DNA of 64,000 nt, taken from VXYL01 sp963665195 (GTDB taxonomy: Bacteria; Pseudomonadota; Gammaproteobacteria; Pseudomonadales; Azotimanducaceae). Positions 35,450-42,297 of this stretch are shown here, one piece after another. The notes below the pieces were generated by a model that had not been told where the DNA came from, made no database searches, and saw only the letters and a program-made list of their open reading frames with translations. The position numbers and the translations under genes are program-made. The stretch lies in assembly GCA_963665195.1 (NCBI GenBank), contig OY762070.1, forward strand, positions 2,666,001-2,730,000, written 5' to 3'. Positions within the stretch are counted from its first letter, which is position 1. Every line of letters begins with the position of its first letter.

Positions 35450-36160
35450 ATGAGCAACGACCGCCCGATGATCGCCGTCGTGGAGTTTGAGATTCGCACC
35501 GAGACCACCACCATGGCCGAGTGGCTGGACGAGTGGGAGAAGCGCGCCGAAGACGCCTACGACAACGAGCCGGAGACCACCGGCTACGAGGCTGCGGTAC
35601 ACGTAGAGGACGAGACCCGCGTGCTGGTCTACGAGCGCTACGAACGAGGATTGCCCAGCCTGCAAACGCACATGGAACGCCCCTCGCACAAGGCCATCGG
35701 CGAAGCCATGGGCGCACGTCGCATGAACAAGGCGCGCACCCTCGTCAACATCGCCTTCGACGTGCCGGACTACGGCTGGTGGTCCAGGCCCGACTCCGCG
35801 TCGCCCGGGAGCGGCGCCGGGTACTCCCTGACGCTGCTCGGCATGGGCTTCCCGGACACCGCCCAACGCGACCGGTTCATCGGCTTGAGCGGCGAACACG
35901 CCCGCTACTGCTGGACGGCCGAGCCGGACACGCTCGTATACGCAGGCGGCATCGTCGCCGACTTCCCGGATTCCGAGCCGTGGGCCAAGGACGACCTCCT
36001 GTTCGTGATGGCCTGCACGAACGACGAAGCAGCGCAGAAGCATGCGACGGACCCGAACCACATCGCCCTCGGCGGGAAGCTGCAAGAGGAGGGCGTGCAG
36101 ATCGCGAAGGCGGAAGCCACCCAGTACCGCACCACGGGTCGAGGCTTTCTCTGGCGGTAG
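35450..36160 (+). CDS. Dimeric alpha/beta-barrel (antibiotic biosynthesis monooxygenase-like) protein
   Basis: 236 residues from ATG 35450. Residues 8-95 (IAVVEFEIRTETTTMAEWLDEWEKRAED ... TRVLVYERYERG.PSLQTHMERPSHKAIGEAM) have the ABM-like ferredoxin fold, with the typical ERY and the H-x-x-x-x-x-H spacing after it. A second, related half follows (GYSLTLLGMGFPDTAQRDRF ... DDLLFVMACTNDEAAQKHATDPNHIALGGKL), so the protein appears to be an internal duplication of the same fold. Such proteins include cofactor-free monooxygenases and degradative enzymes; no specific substrate is apparent. It is followed after 43 bp by an epoxide hydrolase-like gene on the same strand. Confidence 0.7.
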   Translation: MSNDRPMIAVVEFEIRTETTTMAEWLDEWEKRAEDAYDNEPETTGYEAAVHVEDETRVLVYERYERGLPSLQTHMERPSHKAIGEAMGARRMNKARTLVNIAFDVPDYGWWSRPDSASPGSGAGYSLTLLGMGFPDTAQRDRFIGLSGEHARYCWTAEPDTLVYAGGIVADFPDSEPWAKDDLLFVMACTNDEAAQKHATDPNHIALGGKLQEEGVQIAKAEATQYRTTGRGFLWR

Positions 36161-36203
36161 CCCTTCGGGTTAGCATGGGCGTTCCTTAAGTGCTGGGCCG
36201 ACC

Positions 36204-37172
36204 ATGACCGACATTAACCACCGCAGCGTCGAGACCAACGGCATCAAGCTGCACATCGCTGAGGCCGGCAGCGGGCCGCTGGTGGTGCTCTGCCACGGCT
36301 TCCCCGAATCCTGGTACTCGTGGCGCCACCAGATCCCCGCCCTCGCCGATGCCGGATTCCGCGTCGTCGCCCCGGACCAGCGCGGCTACGGCGACAGCGA
36401 CGCCCCGGAACTGGTCGCCGACTACTCCATCCTCCACTTGACCGGCGACATCGTGGGCCTCGTTCATGCCTTGGGCGAAGAGCAGGCGGTGGTCGTCGGC
36501 CATGATTGGGGCTCCCCGGTCGCCTGGGCCTGCGCCCAGATGCGCCCCGACATCTTCCGCGCGGTGGCTTCGCTATCGGTGGCCTTCTCTGATCGCGGCC
36601 CGATTGCCCCGATGCAGAACGCCCGCGCCATGTTCGGCGACCGCTTCTTCTACCAGCTCTACTTCCAGACCCCGGGCGTCGCCGAGCACGAGCTGCAGCA
36701 CGACATCCCGGCGACGATCCGCAAGATGCTGTTCGGTGCTTCCGGCGCAATCGAACGCTCCGGCGGCTCCTTCGGCATCGAAGGCGCGCCCCCAGCCACT
36801 TCCTACATGCTCGAGCGGATGCCGGACCCCGGCGGCGACCTGCCGGCCTGGCTCACCGAGGAAGACATCGACTACTACGTGCAGGAGTTCACCAAGGCCG
36901 GCTTCCGCGGCGGCCTCAACTGGTACCGCAACATCGACCGCAACTGGGAACTCACGGCAGCCTTCCAAGGCAGGAAGATCGAGCAGCCGGCCCTCTTTAT
37001 CGCCGGCGACCGGGACGTGGTGCCCTTCAGCCGCGACATCGCCAAGCGCATGGCGCAGTCCGTGACGGACGTGCGGGACTGGGTGGTGTTGCCGGGCATC
37101 GGCCACTGGACGCAGCAGGAAGCGGCGACGGAGGTGAACGAGGCGTTGCTGCGGTTCCTGAAGGGGCTGTAG
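36204..37172 (+). CDS. Alpha/beta hydrolase, epoxide hydrolase type
   Basis: 322 residues. The fold and motifs match soluble epoxide hydrolases: oxyanion/entry motif H31-GFPE, RxxGxGxS-type DQRGYGDSDAP near residues 58-67, nucleophile elbow H100-D101-W-G-S (Asp nucleophile rather than Ser), acid residue in AGDRDVVP, and the catalytic His in PGIGHWTQQEA near the end. The cap region contains the two Tyr-bearing segments expected to polarise the epoxide (for example FFYQLYFQ). It likely opens epoxides to diols, with the substrate unknown; haloalkane dehalogenase is less likely given the overall pattern. Probably co-transcribed with the preceding ABM-like gene. Confidence 0.9.
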   Translation: MTDINHRSVETNGIKLHIAEAGSGPLVVLCHGFPESWYSWRHQIPALADAGFRVVAPDQRGYGDSDAPELVADYSILHLTGDIVGLVHALGEEQAVVVGHDWGSPVAWACAQMRPDIFRAVASLSVAFSDRGPIAPMQNARAMFGDRFFYQLYFQTPGVAEHELQHDIPATIRKMLFGASGAIERSGGSFGIEGAPPATSYMLERMPDPGGDLPAWLTEEDIDYYVQEFTKAGFRGGLNWYRNIDRNWELTAAFQGRKIEQPALFIAGDRDVVPFSRDIAKRMAQSVTDVRDWVVLPGIGHWTQQEAATEVNEALLRFLKGL

Positions 37173-37193
37173 CGGCTGGCTCGATTCCCCCGC

Positions 37194-37946
37194 CTACTCT
37201 ACCCACGCACGCACTGCGTCCGGCGTCGGACCGTCGGGGCGGAGAATCACTACCGCTTCGTCGAAGCCCGCCTCTTGGAACGCGTCCAGCCGCGCGCGTT
37301 GGGTGCTGGCGTCGCCGGCGCCGAGAACGATGGACGAGATGATGGCGCGGTCGCCGCCGTGCTCTCGGTAGGTGCGCAATGAGGCGATGACCTGGGCGTC
37401 GCTGCGGTACAGCGCGGAGCCGATCCAGCCGGCGAACTCCTCGGCGGCGCGTTTGACGCGCTTGCCCCAAGTGCCGTAGAGGAGGGGTGGGCCGGCGCCG
37501 GCATTCGCGAACGGGGAGAGCTTGACGTTCTCGGATTCGCCTGTGGCCAGCAGGCGGCGCAGTTCCGCCACTTGGCGATCAAAGCGCGCGAACCGGCTGC
37601 GGTAGTCGCGCTCGAAGATGTGGAAGTCGCTCTGCGTGGAGCCGGCGCCGATGCCGACGCTGAGACGGTCTCCGGCGAAGTGGTGGAGGGAGAGAATCTG
37701 ATGCGCGAAGGCGGCGGTCGAGTAGAGCGGGAGCTGCAGGACTGCCGTTCCCAAGCTCGGCCGCTCGGTGGCTGCCGCCGCGGCGGCGAGGGTTTGAAAC
37801 GGGTCCGGCACGAAGCCGCCGCGGCCGGCGGCTTGAACGGCCCAGAGGCTGTCGTAGCCTGCGGCTTCGAGTTCCCTGGCGCGCTCGGCAAGAGCGCCGG
37901 TGGATGGATTGCCAGAGGTCGGCAGGAGAACGGCGCCGAGTCGCAT
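37194..37946 (-). CDS. LLM-class flavin-dependent oxidoreductase (luciferase-like)
   Basis: 250 residues from the ATG at 37944-37946; longer upstream reading is not supported. The TIM-barrel luciferase-like pattern is seen in LAERARELEAAGYDSLWAVQ near residues 20-39, TERPSLGTAVLQLPLYSTAAFAHQILSLHHFAGDRLSVGIGAGS near 60-105, and the C-terminal EAGFDEAVVILRPDG. These enzymes use FMNH2 or F420H2 and oxygen on diverse substrates. The family is usually 290-350 residues, so this is a short member. It converges on the epoxide hydrolase gene (21 bp between stops). Confidence 0.82.
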   Translation of the reverse strand: MRLGAVLLPTSGNPSTGALAERARELEAAGYDSLWAVQAAGRGGFVPDPFQTLAAAAAATERPSLGTAVLQLPLYSTAAFAHQILSLHHFAGDRLSVGIGAGSTQSDFHIFERDYRSRFARFDRQVAELRRLLATGESENVKLSPFANAGAGPPLLYGTWGKRVKRAAEEFAGWIGSALYRSDAQVIASLRTYREHGGDRAIISSIVLGAGDASTQRARLDAFQEAGFDEAVVILRPDGPTPDAVRAWVE

Positions 37947-37975
37947 CGAAGCTCCGGTGTGTTCGCGGTAGCGGC

Positions 37976-38003
37976 AGACTATCGGCTCGCGGGACGGAAG
38001 CAA
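37976..38003 (-). promoter_or_regulatory. Weak sigma-70-like promoter before the LLM oxidoreductase
   Basis: On the minus strand TTGCTT (37998-38003), a 16-bp spacer and TAGTCT (37976-37981) lie 29 bp before the start codon. The match is moderate; the 16-bp spacing agrees with the other promoters proposed here. Confidence 0.3.
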
Positions 38004-38454
38004 GGACAACCGCCCGAGTGGCCCCGACGATCCGGGAGCGTGCAGTCGAAGGCGCGAATGCCGGAGGGAATTCGGAAGCGGCTGAGACTACGCCGCTTGC
38101 GGGCCGTCCTTTTGCGGGAGTACCCGGCGCCGTGCCCGGCGCGGTTGCCCGCGTGTCCACGCATCGCCCGCCCGATTGCGGCGCGACGGTAGACGGCCAT
38201 GACTGCCTTTGTTGGAGTGTGGCGGTTCACTCGTGCCATGCATCGACTCGGCACTTTGCATACCGTGAGCCTTGCGGGCTCCAAGCGGGGGCTACCCGGC
38301 CGTGCGGCGCCATGCCAAGGTCCCGTTGGCTTGCGACCGCGGGGACCGCCGAATTGCGCCTTGCCGAGCGCAAGCGCCCGGCAAAGGCTCTTCGGCCTTA
38401 AGCCACTTTCGATGCACGTCGAGACGCGTCTTTGCGTGTACGGCTTTTCAGGCC
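38004..38454. other. Gene-free stretch left of the tRNA-like gene
   Basis: About 450 bp without a credible protein. Candidate frames are short and built from shadow-type residues. Small GC-rich hairpins occur (for example AAGGC-TCTTCG-GCCTT around 38385), but none is followed by a convincing T-run. Nothing else supported. Confidence 0.4.
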
Positions 38455-38527
38455 GCGCATAGCGGGAATCGAACCCGCGACAATCGGCTTATCAGGCCGT
38501 TTGCTCTTCCAACTGAGCTACATGCTC
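38455..38527 (-). tRNA. tRNA-Ile(GAT)-like gene, aberrant
   Basis: The minus strand folds as a tRNA: acceptor GAGCATG with TATGCGC, D-arm GCTC-AGTTGGAA-GAGC, anticodon arm CGGC-CTGATAA-GCCG giving anticodon GAT (Ile), variable loop TTGTC, T-arm GCGGG-TTCGATT-CCCGC. Oddities: an A-G mismatch at pair 2-71, an A-A mismatch at 27-43, one extra base between D and anticodon stems, and no encoded CCA (GGCC follows). It could be a divergent functional tRNA, a decaying copy, or the end of a former integration site. A tRNA-finding tool with a covariance score would decide. Confidence 0.6.
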
Positions 38528-39080
38528 ACCACTCACGGCGTGCGCGTCTCGGTCGCTTCATCGTCTTTTGGACGACGAAATACGACACGCCGCATGTCTT
38601 TCGCCTACCGGGTACTCGACCGATGACCAGGACGGCGGCTGTTCGCCGGCACCCCGATCCTCTGCGCAGCCGCGCTCGCTCGTAAGGCTCGCACTCGTGC
38701 TGCACTATCCGTTGCCTCTTGCGGTTGACGATGTTGGCGTCGCGGGTTGCACCGCCACGTGTTCTTTCGTCGGCCTGCATTCCCGCCCGAGGACGGTGCA
38801 TGAGCCGAGTTACTTCCGCGCATCGCTTGGCCGCTACTCCCGGCGGTGCCGAGAGCTAAGGAGACCGGACTTGCCTGGGTGGACCCAAGCCGCAAGGGCT
38901 TCGGGCGGGATGGTCGTGGTAGCCACCCCTTTGCCGCCGTTACCGACGGTTATCTGCGCCAGGCCGCAATTCTCGCTGCGCCGCGGGCCGTTTGCCCGGC
39001 CCTGGGCGCACTGGATCTGGTTCGCGCCGGGCCATGCCCGGCAGCGACATTCGCGCTTCGACTGCAAAGAGCATCCGCCA
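38528..39080. other. Gene-free stretch between the tRNA-like gene and the small RNA terminator
   Basis: About 550 bp with no credible coding region on either strand; the long plus-strand frame from 38568 that crosses this area has shadow composition and runs antisense to two real genes. No repeats or clear terminators were noticed. Together with the flanking RNA features this makes a 1.45-kb protein-gene desert in an otherwise packed window. Confidence 0.45.
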
Positions 39081-39121
39081 GAAACGAAAAAGCCTCGGCG
39101 GTTGGCGCACCTGCCGAGGCT
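39081..39121 (-). terminator. Strong intrinsic terminator (minus strand)
   Basis: AGCCTCGGC (39091-39099) pairs perfectly with GCCGAGGCT (39113-39121), a 9-bp GC-rich stem with a 13-base loop. On the minus strand it is followed by TTTTTCGTTTC. On the plus strand no T-run follows, so it terminates leftward transcription only. No protein gene ends here; it closes the small RNA unit that starts near 39272. Confidence 0.85.
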
Positions 39122-39272
39122 TCGGTGGAAGTCCCGGAGGTCGCCGTTGCGCCTCGCGGGACACCCGCGGAGCTCAACGCATGGCTTCACCGCTGCCGAG
39201 TCCGACAGGCGTCGCGGCGGCACCCGGCAGGGGCGCGCGCGGCGGCGGAAATGGCAGGCAGTCAGTCATCGG
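39085..39272 (-). ncRNA. Candidate novel structured small RNA, about 188 nt
   Basis: Bounded by a near-consensus promoter (TTGACA-16-TATGGT at 39279-39306) and the perfect terminator at 39081-39121, with no protein of credible size between. The only in-frame reading, 31 codons beginning at ATG 39267-39269, starts about 3 nt after the predicted transcription start and is proline/alanine-rich, so it looks accidental. The transcript has further hairpins: CTGCCG with CGGCAG around a 26-base core, and CGCGGG-TGT-CCCGCG. CCTGCC near the 5' end (39251-39256) can pair with GGCAGG (39108-39113) and so compete with the terminator stem, which would allow attenuation-type control. I saw none of the conserved cores of 6S, 4.5S/SRP, RNase P, tmRNA, tRNA-Sec or common riboswitches. 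Confidence 0.6.
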
Positions 39273-39278
39273 CGGCGC

Positions 39279-39306
39279 ACCATACGCCTTGTTTCGGCGA
39301 TGTCAA
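39279..39306 (-). promoter_or_regulatory. Near-consensus sigma-70 promoter of the small RNA candidate
   Basis: Minus strand: TTGACA (39301-39306, perfect consensus), 16-bp spacer, TATGGT (39279-39284, same as the ahcY -10). Predicted start about 39272. It is the strongest promoter-like sequence in the window and points into a region without a protein gene. It lies about 90 bp beyond the stop of the SelW gene transcribed in the same direction. Confidence 0.75.
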
Positions 39307-39340
39307 CAGTTTTTCTGGAATGCGGTTCAAAGAGGTCCAT

Positions 39341-39361
39341 GGGTCGCCGGAGCGACGACCC
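39341..39361 (-). terminator. Weak hairpin after the SelW operon
   Basis: GGGTCG and CGACCC form a 6-bp stem with a 9-base loop (39341-39346 with 39356-39361). On the minus strand it is followed by ATGGACCTCTTTG, a poor U-tract. It may weakly end the CoA transferase, PPOX, SelW transcript before the small RNA promoter. Confidence 0.25.
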
Positions 39362-39395
39362 GACTCTGTGCCCGTCCGGGCCGATGTGCTGCGAG

Positions 39396-39617
39396 CTACA
39401 GCGCCCGCAGGTCTTCGATCAGCGCGTCCTCGTCCGGGAACTCGCCGGTCTCATGCTTCGAGTAGACGAGCTTGCCGTCCACGTTCACGTCGAAGATGCC
39501 GCCCGCGCCTTCGATCAGGAACGATTCGTCCCCGAAGGCGTCTTTGATCTTCGCAGCCAAACTGACCGCTACGGGCTTGTAGCCTCAAGACGTGCAATAG
39601 GTGATGGAGATGTCCAT
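39396..39617 (-). CDS. SelW/Rdx-family selenoprotein (UGA-encoded selenocysteine at residue 11)
   Basis: 73 residues if the TGA at 39585-39587 is read as selenocysteine. The start MDISITYCTSU-GYKP matches the redox motif of selenoprotein W (YCGAUGYKP in vertebrate SelW): a C8-x-x-U11 thioredoxin-like centre followed by GYKP. The rest (SLAAKIKDAFGD, then GGIFDVNVDGKLVYSKHETGEFPDEDALIEDL) continues in the same frame with the family's beta strand and GxFxVxxDGxLVxSK pattern, so this is not a stop. A GGAGG Shine-Dalgarno (39626-39630) lies 8 nt before the ATG. Just after the UGA, GCTAC-AAGCCC-GTAGC can form a hairpin that may be part of a bacterial SECIS. It is 27 nt downstream of the PPOX gene, same strand. 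Standard gene callers split it and miss it. The organism must encode selA, selB, selC and selD elsewhere. Confidence 0.85.
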
Positions 39618-39644
39618 GGCGATGGCCTCCGGTTGGATGGGTGT

Positions 39645-40118
39645 TCAGTAGCGGCCGCCGAGCTTGGCGTGGTCCCAGGAGATGTAGCGCTCCGGGGTGA
39701 ACTTCAGCAGCACGCGCTTGGCCGCGGTGCGCAGGGTCGTCTCGCGCAGTTTCGCAACCGCGGCATCGTCGAGGTCTCTGCCTTCGGAGTTGATCGCCAC
39801 CAGCGTGTCGATCACCGCATCCGGCTCGTCGATGACCTCGCAGGTCGCGTAGATCATCACGCCCTTGAGTTCGGCGTATTCCAGGCCGCTCTCGACGAGC
39901 AGCGTCGCCTTGGAGTCCCGGCGCCAGTTCAGCACCTTCTGGCTCTTGCCGAACGTCGTGCAGTAGATGCGGCCGTCCTGGGCGCGGTTGAACCACATGG
40001 GCATCGGATGCGGGTAGCCATGCGGGCCGTTGCCGACGATGATGAGCGTCTTCTGCTCGGCGAGGTAGGCGTCGACCTCTTCGGGGCCAAGTTCGATCAG
40101 CTTGCGGCGCGACGGCAT
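39645..40118 (-). CDS. Pyridoxamine 5'-phosphate oxidase-fold (PPOX/F420-type) flavin-binding protein
   Basis: 157 residues from the ATG at 40116-40118. A split beta-barrel flavin-binding protein: LIIVGNGPHGYPHPMPMWFNRAQDGRIYCTTFGKSQKVLNWRRDSKATLLVESG spans the typical strands and the Lys/Arg phosphate contacts, followed by EYAELKGVMIYATCEVI and the C-terminal KRVLLKFTPERYISWDHAKLGG. The family includes F420- and FMN/haem-binding oxidoreductases acting on small substrates. Its start overlaps the upstream CoA transferase end by 22 nt, and the SelW gene follows, so the three are probably one transcript. Function within that operon is unknown. Confidence 0.85.
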   Translation of the reverse strand: MPSRRKLIELGPEEVDAYLAEQKTLIIVGNGPHGYPHPMPMWFNRAQDGRIYCTTFGKSQKVLNWRRDSKATLLVESGLEYAELKGVMIYATCEVIDEPDAVIDTLVAINSEGRDLDDAAVAKLRETTLRTAAKRVLLKFTPERYISWDHAKLGGRY

Positions 40119-41314
40119 GGGCTGCTGTTCTCTCCTGCTTGGCTGGCCGCGAACTCGCGGCGGATGCGTTCGGAATGTTCGCCTACTTTGGGCAGCGAGG
40201 GAAGCCCGTTCGTCGCTGCCGCGGCGTTCGGGTGCGCGGGCATGTCGATCTCTCCCGTTTCGCTCGCCACCCGCTGGCGGCGAAGCTGCGGATGCTCGGA
40301 TAGGCCCGCGACGTCGTTCAAGGCCCCGTAGGCGATGCGCGCCTTGCGCAGCTTCGCTTCCATGGCGGCGCGGCTGTGCCGGGAGAAGCACTCCTGCACC
40401 ATGCCATCCACCTCGGCGCGCCGTTCCATGCGCACCGGATTGGTGGCGTAGCGCGCATCGTCCACGAGATCCGGGCGCTGCATCACGTCCGCCGCAAGCG
40501 CAGCCCACTCGCGGTCGTTCTGCACGGAGATCACCAGCGTCGCGCCGTCCGCGGTGAGGAAGCCGCCATAGGGCGTGATGGAAGGGTGGGCGAGGCCGAT
40601 TCGTGCCGGGGCGGCGCCGGTGTAGTCGTGCTGCAGGAGCGGCACGGACATGAGCTCCGCCAGAACGTCGAACAGCGACACCTTGACGCCCGCCCCGCGG
40701 CCGGTGCGTTCGCGCTGCACCAAGGCCTCGTTGATGGCGAGCACGGCGGATAGGCCCGTCGCGTAGTCGCAGATGGAGACGCCGACGCGGCCGTAGGGTC
40801 CTGGTGCGCCGTTGACGGAGATCAGGCCGCTTTCGGCCTGCACGAGCAGGTCGTAGGCCTTCATGTCCGCGTACGGTCCGGACTCGCCGTAGCCGGAGAT
40901 GTCGCAGGTGACCAGCTGCGGGAAGCGTTCGCGCAGCAGGTCGCTGCCGAGCCCGGCGCGGGCCGCGGCGCCGGCGGCGAGGTTCTGGATGAAGACGTCC
41001 GCCCGGCCCAGGATGCGCAGCACGAGGTCGCGGTCCGCGGCGTCCTTGATGTCCACGACCAGCGACTCCTTGCCGCGGTTCAGCCACGCGAAGTAGGCCG
41101 ACTGGCCGTTCGCCACGGTGTCGTAGCCGCGCGCGAAGTCGCCGGCGGCGCGTTCGAGCTTGACGACGCGGGCGCCGGCGTCGGCGAGACGGCAGGACGC
41201 GAGCGGCGCCGCGACGGCCTGTTCCAAGGCGACGACCAGAATGCCGTCGAGCGGGCGCAGGGAAGGGGCGGCGGACGAGTGCGGCGACTTCATCCGTGCC
41301 ATTGTCGCCGCCAA
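40097..41314 (-). CDS. Family III (CaiB/BaiF) CoA transferase
   Basis: 405 residues. Cytoplasmic enzyme moving CoA between carboxylic acids through an aspartyl-CoA intermediate. Family features: LRPLDGILVVALEQAVAAPLASCRLADAGARVVKLER at the N-terminus, GFARGYD and the NRGKESLVVDIKD segment near residues 80-92 (canonical NRNKRSxxLDLK), and the later CDISGYGESGPYADMKAYDLLVQAESGL. The expected catalytic Asp lies in the YDLLVQAESG region. Start choice between 41314, 41302 and 41293 is open. It leads the operon with the PPOX and SelW genes and is transcribed leftwards from the 88-bp gap after pyrF. Confidence 0.93.
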   Translation of the reverse strand: MAATMARMKSPHSSAAPSLRPLDGILVVALEQAVAAPLASCRLADAGARVVKLERAAGDFARGYDTVANGQSAYFAWLNRGKESLVVDIKDAADRDLVLRILGRADVFIQNLAAGAAARAGLGSDLLRERFPQLVTCDISGYGESGPYADMKAYDLLVQAESGLISVNGAPGPYGRVGVSICDYATGLSAVLAINEALVQRERTGRGAGVKVSLFDVLAELMSVPLLQHDYTGAAPARIGLAHPSITPYGGFLTADGATLVISVQNDREWAALAADVMQRPDLVDDARYATNPVRMERRAEVDGMVQECFSRHSRAAMEAKLRKARIAYGALNDVAGLSEHPQLRRQRVASETGEIDMPAHPNAAAATNGLPSLPKVGEHSERIRREFAASQAGENSSPCRRAAS

Positions 41315-41402
41315 TGCGGCGTCGGCGCAACGCCCCGGTGCCAGCGCGTGAACGGCAGGTCTCGGCCAGCGTCTCCCGTTCTGTTACGCGTCAGCGGAAC
41401 GC

Positions 41403-42236
41403 CTAGGAGTTCCTGCCCAGAGCTTGGCCTCGCGCTGCGCGCATCGCGTCGCGCAGCCGCGCCGCTTCGGCGGCGGCGGCCTCGCGCCAATCGTCGCCGC
41501 CGCTGGCGAAGATGACGCTGCGCGATGCGTTCAGCAGCAGGCCGCCGCCCTCTGCATCCAGACCGTGGGCGAAGACGGCTTCGATGTCGCCGCCCTGGGC
41601 GCCGATCCCAGGCACCAGGAACGGCAACGTGGGTGCGCGCTGGCGGACCAGGCCGAGCTGTTCCGGGAACGTCGCGCCGACCACCAGCATCACATTGCCC
41701 GCGTCCTCTGCCTGCGCCCTCTCCGCCACGCGCAGGTACACGGGGGTCTGCCCGGGGTATTCCTGCAACCACGGGCTGCCGGGGTTCGACGTGTGGCAGA
41801 GGACGATGGCGCCGCGACCCGGCCATGCCAGATACGGCTCGACGGTGTCCCATCCTAGGTAGGGGGAGACGGTGGCGGCGTCCACATCGTAGAACTCGAA
41901 AAGCTCCCGGGCGTAGAGCTCGGCGGTATCGCCGATGTCGCTGCGCTTGGCGTCCAGGATCACCGGGATCTGCGGGTGTCGTTCGCGAATGTAGCGGATG
42001 ACTTCGCGCAGTTCGTCCGTCGCGCCCGTCGCAGCGTAGCAGGCGAACTGGGGTTTGAACGCGCAGACGAACGGCGCGGTGGCGTCGACGATGCCCTGGC
42101 AGAAGTGCAGCAGCGGCTGGGCGGCGCGGCGGCATTCGCCCGGCAGCCGATCCGGCCGAGGGTCCAGCCCCACGCAGAGGAACGAGTCGTTGCGGCGCGA
42201 CGCGTCGCGCAGTCGTTCGTGGAACGTGGAATCCAC
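41403..42236 (-). CDS. pyrF: Orotidine 5'-phosphate decarboxylase
   Basis: 277 residues from GTG 42234-42236. It catalyses the last step of UMP synthesis, decarboxylating OMP. The catalytic array D95-AKRSD100-IGDTA is complete, with K61 (FKPQFA) earlier in the barrel, VSPYLGWD after it and the phosphate-binding LVPGIGAQGGD near the end. This is the longer OMPDC group 2 form (about 270-280 residues), found in myxobacteria, mycobacteria and some gamma relatives, not the 240-residue E. coli type. A TAGAAT-like -10 lies in the divergent gap with the next gene, without a clear -35. Confidence 0.95.
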   Translation of the reverse strand: MDSTFHERLRDASRRNDSFLCVGLDPRPDRLPGECRRAAQPLLHFCQGIVDATAPFVCAFKPQFACYAATGATDELREVIRYIRERHPQIPVILDAKRSDIGDTAELYARELFEFYDVDAATVSPYLGWDTVEPYLAWPGRGAIVLCHTSNPGSPWLQEYPGQTPVYLRVAERAQAEDAGNVMLVVGATFPEQLGLVRQRAPTLPFLVPGIGAQGGDIEAVFAHGLDAEGGGLLLNASRSVIFASGGDDWREAAAAEAARLRDAMRAARGQALGRNS

Positions 42237-42297
42237 TTGCCGTGCCCTTCGAGCGGCTAGACTTGGCCGATTCTAGGGCAACGGAGGCGAGCCGCCG

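Noticed and set aside
39267..39269. 31-codon peptide in the small RNA region
   Set aside because: ATG would lie about 3 nt from the transcription start without a ribosome site; composition is Pro/Ala/Gly-rich and no homologue is recognisable. Kept only as a remote possibility of a leader peptide.
39085..39272. 6S, SRP, RNase P or tmRNA identity for the small RNA
   Set aside because: None of the conserved elements (SRP GGAAGGAAGCAGCC-type loop, 6S central bubble flanks, tmRNA tRNA-like ends, RNase P cores) was found, and the length is wrong for the last two.
38568..40331. 587-codon plus-strand open frame
   Set aside because: Shadow of the SelW, PPOX and CoA transferase genes on the minus strand plus the gene desert; Arg/Pro-rich composition and no family resemblance.
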